From NCBI GenBank assembly GCA_022448485.1, contig JAKUUI010000021.1, forward strand, positions 1 to 34,322: 34,322 nucleotides of DNA. The letters run 5' to 3'. The notes under the pieces were generated by a model. It did not search any database. It had not been told where the DNA came from and saw only the letters and a program-made list of their open reading frames with translations. Position numbers and translations under genes: made by a program. Every line of letters begins with the position of its first letter. The stretch's first letter is position 1. Below, in pieces: positions 24,276 to 32,289 of the stretch. This DNA comes from SAR324 cluster bacterium (GTDB taxonomy: Bacteria; SAR324; NAC60-12).

Positions 24276-24719
24276 CTATTCAAGGTTGAAAACACGATCA
24301 AAGACGCGGCGTAAATAATCCGGTTCCTGCTCACCTTTCAAAGTACTGATTTTTGTACCGTCCGGTTTAAAAAAAAGTAGAGTGACTCGACTTACGTTGT
24401 GATATTCGGCAAACCAGCGGCCCTCTTTGGAATTTAAATTTGCAATCAGGAAACGTATTTCCCCTTTATATTCTGGTTGGAGCAAGTTGACCACCCGCTT
24501 GAGTGCACGACAGGAAGGTCAACCAGGGTCATGGACTTGAACAACTACGTTCTTTCCCTGCCCGATAGCTGACAAGTCGGTATCTTCTTCCATACTGTCA
24601 TACAAAAGCCAGCCCGCGAGTAACAGTATCAGCATGCTGGTAATGGAGACCAGCCAGCGAGCATTTTGCCTGCTGAGGGCTTTTTTGGACTCACCTTTTT
24701 GTCTTCGATGTTTGCTCAT
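24276..24719 (-). CDS. Candidate selenoprotein: membrane-anchored thioredoxin-like protein with Sec-Pro-Ser-Cys motif
   Basis: A single reading frame of 147 codons is interrupted once by TGA at 24521-24519 and ends at TAG 24276. The TGA is codon 67 and is followed by Pro-Ser-Cys70, so it replaces the first Cys of a thioredoxin CxxC motif (VHDPG-U-PSC). Residues 1-20 are basic, 22-40 form a membrane segment, and the rest would face the periplasm. After the motif, helix RALKRVVNLL and strands EIRFLIANLN and VTLLFFKPDG follow thioredoxin topology, but the cis-proline before VTLLFF is replaced by Val112. A 38-nt hairpin starts at the TGA. The alternative, a nonsense-mutated pseudogene, is less likely because the 80 codons after TGA remain open and the motif fits. 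Neighbouring genes use TGA as a normal stop. Confidence 0.8.
24486..24523 (-). promoter_or_regulatory. SECIS-like hairpin at the UGA codon
   Basis: On the minus strand GTTGACC (24523-24517, containing the TGA) pairs perfectly with GGTCAAC (24492-24486). Inside, CCTGT and GCGGG add 5 bp (two G-U) around an 11-nt loop starting CG. The total size of 38 nt resembles bacterial selenocysteine insertion elements, which begin at or just after UGA. The distance from UGA to the apical loop (9 nt) is short compared with E. coli fdhF, so the exact fold is uncertain. Confidence 0.5.
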
Positions 24720-24826
24720 CCAATTTCTCTTTTTAGTTAACTCTGTAAATATCTGGATTGATCATTGTGTTAATCATGCTACATTGTCTTGAAACTTAAA
24801 TACACACAAACCGAGAATAAGGTTTT

Positions 24827-25237
24827 ATGGGAATTATTACATGGGGTGATATTCGACGCGGAACGTTAGCGATAGTGCTTGTTATTGCACCAACTGTTTT
24901 GCTGGGAACGTATCTGGCTCCAGCACTGCAAAGTTACCAGATTACAGGTCCCGGTTTATGGGAACTGAAGCGTAAACAAGTTCCAGATGCTGTGATTGAA
25001 CCACTGCATGAGCTACGCCTCAAACCGTACTTTTTTAAGTTTAGACTAATGAGCGAAGTAGAGTCCAGAATTTCTGATCCAGCTTTGTACAAAAAATATA
25101 AAAAGAAAATTGAGCGTCAAATCTCAGGATTAGCCATGCCCGCAATTGAGTATATTTTTCTTGCCGCTTTAGCGGCTTATTATGGAGTTTTATGGTTTGG
25201 AACGAGAAAATGGTTTCCTGATGGAAAGATCTCATGA
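24827..25237 (+). CDS. Hypothetical membrane protein with two membrane segments
   Basis: 136 residues from an ATG with AAGG upstream. Residues 12-32 and about 102-125 are hydrophobic. Between them lies a basic, helical part (DPALYKKYKKKIERQ). No family was recognised. The two ends probably face the same side, with the 70-residue loop on the other. It is divergent from the thioredoxin-like gene (107 bp between starts) and could share regulation with it, although no function can be assigned. Confidence 0.72.
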   Translation: MGIITWGDIRRGTLAIVLVIAPTVLLGTYLAPALQSYQITGPGLWELKRKQVPDAVIEPLHELRLKPYFFKFRLMSEVESRISDPALYKKYKKKIERQISGLAMPAIEYIFLAALAAYYGVLWFGTRKWFPDGKIS

Positions 25238-25397
25238 ACTCGTAAAAAGTCAAAATTTCACTCTTGTTTGTCTGGTCTGATTAATTTTACAGCTTCTTTT
25301 TATCTTGTAAAGTGCTGTTCTTCAAATGTGAAGAAATCTCATGTCGGTTCCTCAGATGAAAACTGATACTCTTCGGATTAAATTGCGATCAACAAAA

Positions 25398-25970
25398 CTA
25401 TTCTTCCTCAGATTCTAACGGCAGTTCAAGTTGACTTTTTTCAGGCAGCTTGCTCATGTCAAGTTCGCTTAAAGCAGGCAAGTGTTTGAGCTTGGTGAGT
25501 CCAAAAACTTCAAGGAAACTTTTAGTGGTTCCATAAAGTCCTGGTCTTCCCGGAAGCATTTCACGGCCCACGATACGAACGAGTTTTTGCTGCATCAGGC
25601 GGCGGATAGTGTGGGACGAATCTACACCGCGAATGAACTCGATGCCGGCCCGGGTGAGGGGTTGTTTGTAGGCAATTATGGCTAAGGTTTCCATGACTGC
25701 AGGAGAGAGTTTGATTGTTTTGACCGTTTCGAGAGATTGCGCCCATTTTTTATGTTCCGGAAGAGTGTGCATCTGCAAACCATCTGCAACAGGGTCAATC
25801 CGGAAAACACGGCCCGTTTTTTCGTAAGCCGTATTCAGTTCGAGGACCAACTCCCGAACTTGTCCTGTTTCACAGTCACCGATCATTTCTGCTAACTGTT
25901 TGGGAGACAGCGGTTTGGTTGCAACAAATAAAATAGTTTCAAGAGCTTGTTTTTGTTCTAGTGTTGTCAT
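25398..25970 (-). CDS. scpB: Segregation and condensation protein B, ScpB
   Basis: 190 residues with two winged-helix domains. Diagnostic blocks: ALETILFVATKPLSPKQLAEM, METLAIIAYKQPLTRAGIEFIRGVDS, and GREMLPGRPGLYGTTKSFLEVFGL. ScpB is part of the SMC-ScpA-ScpB condensin that organises and segregates chromosomes. It is usually next to scpA, which is not seen here. The acidic tail (LPLESEEE) is typical. A small membrane-protein gene lies 20 nt upstream on the same strand and could be cotranscribed. Confidence 0.95.
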   Translation of the reverse strand: MTTLEQKQALETILFVATKPLSPKQLAEMIGDCETGQVRELVLELNTAYEKTGRVFRIDPVADGLQMHTLPEHKKWAQSLETVKTIKLSPAVMETLAIIAYKQPLTRAGIEFIRGVDSSHTIRRLMQQKLVRIVGREMLPGRPGLYGTTKSFLEVFGLTKLKHLPALSELDMSKLPEKSQLELPLESEEE

Positions 25971-25990
25971 AGGATTTTGATCAATAAATA

Positions 25991-26251
25991 TTAATGCACA
26001 TCCCTCCGAACGAGTGGTATGATGATGAGTACAATTCCAGTTATCAAAACAAGAAACATCAAAGCAACAAAATGCATGTCTGCATTAAAGCCACAGGAAG
26101 CATCACTGAGAATTCCATCCACAGGATGCAGAGAAAGATCTCCGTACAACAGGTGGCTGAAATAAGAAGAAACTATGTGTGAAAACCTATCGATCAATCC
26201 AATCAAAAGTGAACTCGTGACGAGTATTGTTCCAAGCATTCTTTTATTCAT
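25991..26251 (-). CDS. Hypothetical small membrane protein
   Basis: 86 residues from ATG 26251. There are hydrophobic segments at residues 6-21 and about 60-80, with a His/Asp-containing loop between them (YGDLSLHPVDG). The C-terminus is basic (PLVRRDVH). Only a weak AAGAA ribosome binding site is visible. It is not a family I recognise. It is probably cotranscribed with scpB and is divergent from queF. Confidence 0.55.
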   Translation of the reverse strand: MNKRMLGTILVTSSLLIGLIDRFSHIVSSYFSHLLYGDLSLHPVDGILSDASCGFNADMHFVALMFLVLITGIVLIIIPLVRRDVH

Positions 26252-26366
26252 CGGTTCTTTTTTCTTAGCATACCAGCAGATGATCCAAGCTGAATAGTGT
26301 GCCTTACGCTAAATCTCACATTATCCTGATTCTTTTCCATAACGCAACCCTTTTTTGAGTAATTTG

Positions 26367-26777
26367 ATGGATAAACCCAATATTGAATATGCAGAAGGAC
26401 GAGTTATTTCCTTTGAGGACGAAAGTGCGATTCAGCCAAGTTTTTTAGAGATTTTTACCTATACCGGTCCCCGGCAGCATGTCAGCTACCAAATGAATGA
26501 ATTTGCGGCGGTCTGTCCTTTTTCCGGTCTTCCTGATACAGGGATTGTATGGGTTGAGTATATTCCTCGACAGAAACTGGTGGAACTCAAGGCACTGAAA
26601 TACTATTTCCTTTCTTTCCGCAATGTCGGCATTTTTCAAGAAGCGGCTACCGCCAGGATTTTCAATGACTTGTATCCCTTGCTTGAGCCTGAAGAATTGT
26701 TGATCAAAACCCGCTACAATACTCGTGGCGGCATCGACGCCACCTGCACCATTGACTCCAATGAACAAACATCCTGA
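26367..26777 (+). CDS. queF: NADPH-dependent 7-cyano-7-deazaguanine reductase QueF
   Basis: 136 residues from ATG 26367 (an in-frame TTG at 26355 is less likely). This is the short, unimodular QueF type. The catalytic Cys50 and Asp57 lie in AAVCPFSGLPD with the same 7-residue spacing as Cys55/Asp62 of the B. subtilis enzyme. YIPRQKLVELKALKYYFLSFRN is the NADPH-binding QueF motif. It reduces preQ0 to preQ1 in queuosine synthesis. Its last 17 bp overlap the metC start in another frame, so translation is probably coupled. I see no preQ1 riboswitch upstream. Confidence 0.95.
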   Translation: MDKPNIEYAEGRVISFEDESAIQPSFLEIFTYTGPRQHVSYQMNEFAAVCPFSGLPDTGIVWVEYIPRQKLVELKALKYYFLSFRNVGIFQEAATARIFNDLYPLLEPEELLIKTRYNTRGGIDATCTIDSNEQTS

Positions 26778-27966
26778 TTCGTCTGTTTTCAGAGAAGACA
26801 CGCAAGTTGTAGTTTCCGGACGTGATACAAAAAGCTACGGTGGTTTGATAAATCCGCCGGTTTATCATGGTTCTACTATACTGGCAGAAAGCGTGGAGAC
26901 CTACAATTCCCGTTATCTTGATTCACAGGATGGTGAGCAGGTAATGGTTTATGGAACAATGGGAAATCCAACTGCATGGTCTTTAGAAAATGCAATTGCG
27001 GAACTGGAAGGCGGTTATCATTGTTCAACATATCCTTCCGGACTGGCTGCGATTTCAGTAGCGTTGATGGCTTTTTTGAAAAGCGGCGACCACTTGTTGA
27101 TGACAGACAGCACTTATACGCCGACCCGCAGGTTTTGCAATACTGTGTTGCGGCGTTTCGGAGTGGAAACAACGTATTATGACCCACTAATTGGTGCAGG
27201 AATTGAGTCGCTGATGCGCCCGAACACGGCAGTAGTGTATACAGAATCCCCTGGATCCAACACTTTTGAAGTTCAGGATATTCCTGCTATTGCAGAAGTT
27301 GCACGCAAACACGGAGCAATTTTGCAGTTGGACAATACCTGGGCCTCGCCGCTTTATTTCAAGCCCTTTGAGCACGGTGCAGACATTTCCATCCAGGCGG
27401 CTACAAAATATATTGTCGGACATTCAGATGTTTTACTCGGGTCTGTCACAACCACCAAGGAAACTTGGAAAACCCTGCGGGACTGTACATGGCAGTTTGG
27501 ACAATGTGTTGCTCCGGATGATCTTTACTTGGCTCAGCGAGGCCTGCGGACAATGGCGGTACGCTTGCGTCAGCATCAACAAAACAGCTTGGAGATTGCA
27601 GAATGGCTCCGAAATCGTGATGAGGTGCGACAGGTATTGCATCCTGGTCTTCCGGATGCTCCGGGACATGATATTTGGAAGCGTGACTTTTTGGGAGCCA
27701 GCGGATTGTTTGGTGTGGAGTTGAAGACTTTTGCCAAAAAAGCTGTGGAAAAGATGGTTGACGAAATGCGGCTGTTTGGAATTGGCTCCTCCTGGGGAGG
27801 TTATGAAAGTCTAATGCTTCCAGTCAATGTCCGTGATTTGCGGACCGCGTCACCGTGGCGTTTTGAAGGCCCCCTGTTGCGTTTGTACATCGGACTTGAG
27901 GATGTTGACGATTTAAAGGATGATCTATACGATGGATTGGGACGTCTGCGTAATTTTAAAGGATAA
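26761..27966 (+). CDS. metC: Cystathionine beta-lyase (PLP-dependent, Cys/Met metabolism family)
   Basis: 401 residues from ATG 26761; further upstream in-frame codons lie inside queF. Conserved blocks: YGTMGNPTAWSLENAIAELEGG (residues 61-82, split here), PSGLAAISVALMAF, LQLDNTWASPLYFKP with the PLP-pyridine Asp, and the Schiff-base Lys216 in TKYIVGHSDVLLGSV. This motif and WGGYESL favour cystathionine beta-lyase, which makes homocysteine from cystathionine, though gamma-family members share the fold. It overlaps queF by 17 bp and heads a same-strand run to cpoB. Confidence 0.9.
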   Translation: MNKHPDSSVFREDTQVVVSGRDTKSYGGLINPPVYHGSTILAESVETYNSRYLDSQDGEQVMVYGTMGNPTAWSLENAIAELEGGYHCSTYPSGLAAISVALMAFLKSGDHLLMTDSTYTPTRRFCNTVLRRFGVETTYYDPLIGAGIESLMRPNTAVVYTESPGSNTFEVQDIPAIAEVARKHGAILQLDNTWASPLYFKPFEHGADISIQAATKYIVGHSDVLLGSVTTTKETWKTLRDCTWQFGQCVAPDDLYLAQRGLRTMAVRLRQHQQNSLEIAEWLRNRDEVRQVLHPGLPDAPGHDIWKRDFLGASGLFGVELKTFAKKAVEKMVDEMRLFGIGSSWGGYESLMLPVNVRDLRTASPWRFEGPLLRLYIGLEDVDDLKDDLYDGLGRLRNFKG

Positions 27967-28011
27967 TTTTTCCGCGGAAACACGACATGCAACTCAAGGG
28001 AAAACGCCCAA

Positions 28012-28899
28012 ATGAATTTTCTGATTGCTGATGATTCAACTGAAGTATTGGGTTATCTTCGAGGTTTTTTAGTGAAAGCAGGACATTCTGTGCAGTGTGT
28101 AAGCGATGGCGAAGAGGCTTTACAGATTTTTCGGCAAGGGGAAATTGAAGGAGTTTTCTGTGCGCTGACGATGCCAAAGTTAGGAGGATTGGAATTGCTT
28201 AATGAAGTTAAGTTGTCCAACAGTCGTCGGCCATTTGTGATGCTTTGCCCGCATAGTGATACTGAAAGCGCGCTCAGTGCTTTGCAGCTTGGAGCATGTG
28301 ATTTTCTCTTCAAATCGATTCAGCCTCTCGAACTTCAGCGTACTCTTGACAGAGTTGTTTCTCTTCACGAGGGGTTTCACTTTAGTGCCTATGCGCTGGA
28401 TCACTTGCTGCAAGAGTCTCGGACCTTGGAAATCGGTAATGATTTTGAGGGTGTGAACCGGATAGTCGCCTTTATGACGCAGGATCTGCCCAGCTACGGT
28501 ATTTTGGAACAGGAACAGTTGTTTCGTATGAACATGCTGCTCAAGGAAGCTTTGGAGAATGCTATTTTTCACGGAAACTTGGAAATGAACCTGGAAATGC
28601 GTCGGAATAATCCGAAATTATTTTATGAAACTGCGACACAAAAACGGGACATTGATCCATATAACAGCCGTAAACTCATCCTTCAATATGACATCAGCCG
28701 CAACTCAGCAAAATATGTAGTGCGTGACGAAGGAAAGGGATTTGCACACCTAGACTTGTTAGATCTGAAGGATCCGGAAAACTTGCACCGCATCGAAGGC
28801 CACGGCTTGCTAATGATAACGAATTTTATGGATGAAGTTTTTTGGAACGATCGAGGAAACGAAATGACAATGGTCCGTTATCGGAAGCGCAAAACATAA
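28012..28899 (+). CDS. Pseudo-receiver domain fused to RsbW-like histidine-kinase-type ATPase
   Basis: 295 residues. Residues 1-120 are a CheY-like receiver: acidic pair D7/D8 in IADDS and Lys101 in FLFKSIQP are kept, but the phospho-acceptor position reads ALTMPKLGG, so Ala51 replaces Asp, and the usual Thr/Ser before the Ala is Cys79. Residues about 140-295 are a HATPase_c_2 (anti-sigma/RsbW-type) domain with the N-box EALENAIFHGN, the DEGKGF G1 box and GHGLLMI G2 box. Such ATPases phosphorylate anti-anti-sigma partners or bind sigma factors. It lies 45 nt after metC and 29 nt before bamD. AAGGG is the likely ribosome binding site. Confidence 0.88.
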   Translation: MNFLIADDSTEVLGYLRGFLVKAGHSVQCVSDGEEALQIFRQGEIEGVFCALTMPKLGGLELLNEVKLSNSRRPFVMLCPHSDTESALSALQLGACDFLFKSIQPLELQRTLDRVVSLHEGFHFSAYALDHLLQESRTLEIGNDFEGVNRIVAFMTQDLPSYGILEQEQLFRMNMLLKEALENAIFHGNLEMNLEMRRNNPKLFYETATQKRDIDPYNSRKLILQYDISRNSAKYVVRDEGKGFAHLDLLDLKDPENLHRIEGHGLLMITNFMDEVFWNDRGNEMTMVRYRKRKT

Positions 28900-28928
28900 A
28901 CAAAGTTTCAGGGGACAAAATTATTAAA

Positions 28929-29714
28929 ATGAAGAGTTTGATAAGTTTCAGATGGACTATTTTTTCTATACAAATTTTCACTCTACTGTTGTTTTCCGGA
29001 CTATTGCAAAGTTGTTCGAAAACAGCGAATCTGCAGGAACGCGTTCCATCGGCGGAATTGTATCATCAGGCAATGGTCGCTTTGGAAGACGAATATTATC
29101 AAGAGGCTCTGAAGAACTTTGAAATCCTTGTTGATGAACATTCTGGCACCCGGTTGGCAACGCTCGCTCATTTGAAAATGGGAGATTTGTATTTTTTGCA
29201 AAGCAAATGGGAAGAATCTGAGGCTAGTTACAGGCGGTTTCTCCTGCTTAATCCACATACTCACCTTACACCTTATACTCTCAACCGGCTGATTGCTCTC
29301 AATTATGAACGCAATATCTACGGTGTATTTATAAAGTCACGAGATTATGAGCGCAATATGGAACCAAACCGTAAACTCATTCAAGAATACCAACGTTTTT
29401 ATTTACTTTTTCCGCAAAGTCCATATCTGGAAGACGTGAAGGTATACCGAAAAAGAGCTATGGCTGATCTTGCTGAGCACGAGCTGCATGTGGCAAATTA
29501 CTATTTTGATAAGGAAGCCTACCATTCCGCAATTGGGCGCTATCTGTATTTACTCAAGTATTATCCCGGTTTTCATCGCACCGGTCACGTTGCTGAACGG
29601 TTGATAGAAGCCTATCAATTGAACCAGCAGCCGGAGCTTGCTCAAGAAATGCAAAAAGTTCTGGAATCTTTGCGGAAGCGGAAATTGTTGGCTCAACTCA
29701 CGACAAGAGAATAA
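28929..29714 (+). CDS. bamD: Outer-membrane assembly lipoprotein BamD
   Basis: 261 residues from ATG 28929, which gives a lipoprotein signal with lipobox LLQSC (Cys29). TPR-like helices follow: YHQAMVALEDEYYQEALKNFEIL, ATLAHLKMGDLYFLQSKWEESEASYRRF, and YYFDKEAYHSAIGRYLYLLKYYPG, as in BamD. It is an essential part of the BAM complex that folds outer-membrane proteins. The frame upstream (to 28842) overlaps the ATPase gene and looks non-coding. Its stop overlaps the cpoB start by one base (TAATG), so the two are translationally coupled. Confidence 0.9.
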   Translation: MKSLISFRWTIFSIQIFTLLLFSGLLQSCSKTANLQERVPSAELYHQAMVALEDEYYQEALKNFEILVDEHSGTRLATLAHLKMGDLYFLQSKWEESEASYRRFLLLNPHTHLTPYTLNRLIALNYERNIYGVFIKSRDYERNMEPNRKLIQEYQRFYLLFPQSPYLEDVKVYRKRAMADLAEHELHVANYYFDKEAYHSAIGRYLYLLKYYPGFHRTGHVAERLIEAYQLNQQPELAQEMQKVLESLRKRKLLAQLTTRE

Positions 29715-30901
29715 TGACCCCACCATTAGTTCGTTTATCACCAAAAAGATGCTTGATCCTTTTGGCGGGGATTTCGTTTTTCTTCTCCGGGTGCGCAGAA
29801 CTAGATGGATTTTTCCCAAAGTTTAAACCTCAAAAGACCACAGAAAAAACCGCTGCCACTCCCAGTTCTGCCTCGGTAATAGAAAAACAGGAATTGCTTT
29901 CTGAAGAAAATCGTCAGCTGCAGGCAAAAATTGAGCAACTGGCTCAGCAAGTTGGCAAACTTCAAAAACAACAAAAAGCACAACAGGATGATTTCAAATT
30001 ATTGCAGGAGCAATGGGAGATGAATTTTGTTTTGCTGGAGCGTTCTGTTGAGGAATCACTGAGGTCGACTAAGGTCTCAGAATCCACGGCGTCAATGATT
30101 GCACAGGTGCTGGAAAATCAGCCTCTTAATAAAACCGGAAACAGAACTAAAATAGTTTCTCAAGGATCTCTTCCTCCACTTGAAAATTTTTCGTTGTTGA
30201 AAAAAACTGAGACTGATATCCAGAAAACATCTGTTACCGCAACTGCTCAAGAATTGGAGAAAATCAATAATTTGGATTTCAGTGAGAAAGAAATGAGTGT
30301 AGAAGAAGAACCCGGATTCCCTGAAACTGGACAAGTGAATCCTCAGGATTTGGAAGATCCGGAAGATTTACCGGATCCGGAAACCCGTGCTCTTCGAGTC
30401 GCAGCTGCCCGCAGCGAAACTACTCAAGGGCCCGGGATTGCCCCTGAAGTAGCTAAAAATGGTTTTTCCGACCCGGACCTCAATCCTCCGGATGATCCAT
30501 TTATTTTAATTCGGCACCCCGGAGTAAAGAAAATATATAATCAGGGCATGACCGCCATTATTCAAAAAAATCACGATCAGGCTATTCTGGTTTTTGAGAA
30601 TTTTACCGAAAGATTTCCGGAAGATCTTGACAGTGACAACGCTTTTTACTGGATTGGACGCTCCCACCTGGAGCTGAATGAGTTGAAAAAAGCAGAAGAG
30701 GCTTTTCGCAAAGTCTTGAGGCTTTATGAGCACCGTCCAACCTCGCAGGGCTACAAAACCCCGGACGCGATATACATGTTGGGGAAACTGCAGGCGCTGC
30801 AAAACCTTGATCAGCGGGCGGTGTATTATTTTGAGGAAGTTGTCAAGCGGTTCCCAGGCTCTGCTGCAGCCAGAAATGCAGAACGTGATTTGGGCAGGTG
30901 A
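29714..30901 (+). CDS. cpoB: CpoB/YbgF-like lipoprotein with coiled coil and TPRs
   Basis: 395 residues. The lipobox SGC gives Cys27, whereas CpoB of E. coli is a soluble periplasmic protein, so this homologue is predicted to be lipid-anchored. Residues about 58-100 form a coiled coil (ENRQLQAKIEQLAQQVGKLQ). A Pro/Glu-rich linker spans 150-255. Three TPRs follow (KIYNQGMTAIIQKNHDQAIL, AFYWIGRSHLELNELKKAEEAF, AIYMLGKLQALQNLDQRAVYYFEE). In E. coli CpoB coordinates outer-membrane constriction with cell-wall synthesis via Tol-Pal; no tol or pal gene is nearby, so the call rests on architecture. Confidence 0.78.
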   Translation: MTPPLVRLSPKRCLILLAGISFFFSGCAELDGFFPKFKPQKTTEKTAATPSSASVIEKQELLSEENRQLQAKIEQLAQQVGKLQKQQKAQQDDFKLLQEQWEMNFVLLERSVEESLRSTKVSESTASMIAQVLENQPLNKTGNRTKIVSQGSLPPLENFSLLKKTETDIQKTSVTATAQELEKINNLDFSEKEMSVEEEPGFPETGQVNPQDLEDPEDLPDPETRALRVAAARSETTQGPGIAPEVAKNGFSDPDLNPPDDPFILIRHPGVKKIYNQGMTAIIQKNHDQAILVFENFTERFPEDLDSDNAFYWIGRSHLELNELKKAEEAFRKVLRLYEHRPTSQGYKTPDAIYMLGKLQALQNLDQRAVYYFEEVVKRFPGSAAARNAERDLGR

Positions 30902-30902
30902 T

Positions 30903-31160
30903 TCAGTAAAGTAAAAAAGAGCGAATCATCTCAATAATCAGGAGTGCAGCTATCACCGACACATCAATTCCGCCAATGGGCGGTATGACTCTCCTGATGC
31001 GGGTCAGAACTGGCTCCACCATGCTCTGCAGCCAGCGTACGGCTGGTGGGTAATGCTCCTCATGCATGACCCATGAAAGCAGCGCATAGACAACCAGCAT
31101 CAAACTGTAAAGCCGTAACATTGCTGCAAGTACTTGGAGTAATGATCCGGATGACGACAT
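30903..31160 (-). CDS. yggT: YggT-family integral membrane protein
   Basis: 85 residues with two membrane segments flanking the conserved EPVLTRIRRVIPPIGGIDVSV block of the YggT family. Homologues are near proC or divisome genes and their exact role is unresolved. Its stop lies one base from the stop of convergent cpoB. It is the last gene of the moeA-lpxD-yggT unit, 35 nt after lpxD. Confidence 0.9.
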   Translation of the reverse strand: MSSSGSLLQVLAAMLRLYSLMLVVYALLSWVMHEEHYPPAVRWLQSMVEPVLTRIRRVIPPIGGIDVSVIAALLIIEMIRSFLLY

Positions 31161-31195
31161 TTTATACTATCTTTTGCTTAGATGTTGTTTATTTC

Positions 31196-32284
31196 CTATT
31201 CAGAATTCTTTCGAGATTCAAGTTTTCGTACACGCTCAAAAAGTTCGCCTAAGCGGTTAATGAGCGACTGAAGTTGCCTCCACTGCTTGACGGGGCGTCC
31301 GGGCATACCGCCCACCACCTCACTATCTTGTGTGTTCGCCGTGATAACAGCTCGTGCCACAGCAGTGACGTTATTGCCGATTTGCACATTGTCCTTGATT
31401 CCAGACTGTCCACCCATAATCAAATGATGTCCAGCCTTGGCGCTGCCTCCAACAGCCGTTTGTGCCGAGATCAGAGCTTGTTCGCCAACACTGACATTAT
31501 GGGCAATTTGCACCTGATTGTCCAGTTTACTGCCATGCTTAATAACGGTTGTGCGAAAACGTGCCCGGTCGATTGTAGTGCAGGCACCAACCTCAACATC
31601 GTCTTCAAGACGTACAATTCCTACTTGCGGAATTTTCAGGTTGACTCCTTCCCGCTGATAATAACCATGTCCGTCTGAACCAATCACGGCACCGGATTGT
31701 AAAATCACGCGATCACCAATTTCACATCTGTCTTGCACAACTGCATTTGGATAAAAAATGCAGTCTGCACCAATTTCGACTTCTGACATGATAACGACTC
31801 CAGCATGCAATATAGTATTTTCGCCAATTTGCACACCGTCGTAAATCACAACTTTGGGGCCTACTGTTACATTCTTGCCGAGTTTGGCACTTTTACTCAC
31901 TACCGCGCTTGGATGAATTCTAGACTTCCTGGAGAGGCCCGGAAGCCTTTGCGCTTCAGGTCGAAAAAGCTTTGTGGCTTCCACATGGGTTGCCAGCGGG
32001 TCGTCTGCATAGATAAGGTTGTGTTCCGGATGCTGAACCTCTGGAGAAACAATCAAAGCAACCTGGCTCGAATTAATTTCATCCAATGTAGTGTTGACCT
32101 GCTTCGACATACCTACGGGTGTCGGCACATTGGCCAAACCACCCGGACTTGTCAAATAGGCCAGTCCTCCAGCCTGCAGAGAATCCAGTCCACAGACATG
32201 TGTGATCTGCAAATCTTCGTTACCGGAAAACACCAAACCAAGCTTCTCTGCAAGTTCTTTCAAGGAGTATGAAAAAGCAGCCAT
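31196..32284 (-). CDS. lpxD: UDP-3-O-acylglucosamine N-acyltransferase LpxD
   Basis: 362 residues from the ATG at 32284 with GAGG close upstream; a GTG at 32293 would overlap the moeA stop as GTGA. The N-terminal LpxD domain (LKELAEKLGLVFSGNED) is followed by hexapeptide repeats forming a left-handed beta helix (for example IHPSAVVSKSAKLGKNV). The proposed catalytic His262 lies in QIAHNVSVGE. It transfers the second acyl chain onto UDP-3-O-acylglucosamine in lipid A synthesis. It is placed with moeA and yggT and not with the usual lpxA/fabZ/bamA neighbours. Confidence 0.95.
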   Translation of the reverse strand: MAAFSYSLKELAEKLGLVFSGNEDLQITHVCGLDSLQAGGLAYLTSPGGLANVPTPVGMSKQVNTTLDEINSSQVALIVSPEVQHPEHNLIYADDPLATHVEATKLFRPEAQRLPGLSRKSRIHPSAVVSKSAKLGKNVTVGPKVVIYDGVQIGENTILHAGVVIMSEVEIGADCIFYPNAVVQDRCEIGDRVILQSGAVIGSDGHGYYQREGVNLKIPQVGIVRLEDDVEVGACTTIDRARFRTTVIKHGSKLDNQVQIAHNVSVGEQALISAQTAVGGSAKAGHHLIMGGQSGIKDNVQIGNNVTAVARAVITANTQDSEVVGGMPGRPVKQWRQLQSLINRLGELFERVRKLESRKNSE

Positions 32285-32289
32285 AAACC

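Noticed and set aside
24519-24521. Genome-wide reassignment of TGA to an amino acid
   Set aside because: Several clear genes in the window end at TGA (for example flgM, the exonuclease gene and the lipid kinase gene), so TGA is a normal stop here.
24519-24719. Separate short gene ending at the TGA, plus a second gene at 24276-24494
   Set aside because: The two frames are identical and continuous, and the TGA falls exactly in a redox motif; one selenoprotein explains both.
26252-26366. preQ1 riboswitch upstream of queF
   Set aside because: No preQ1-type hairpin with an A-rich tail and no ribosome-binding-site sequestration pattern could be found.
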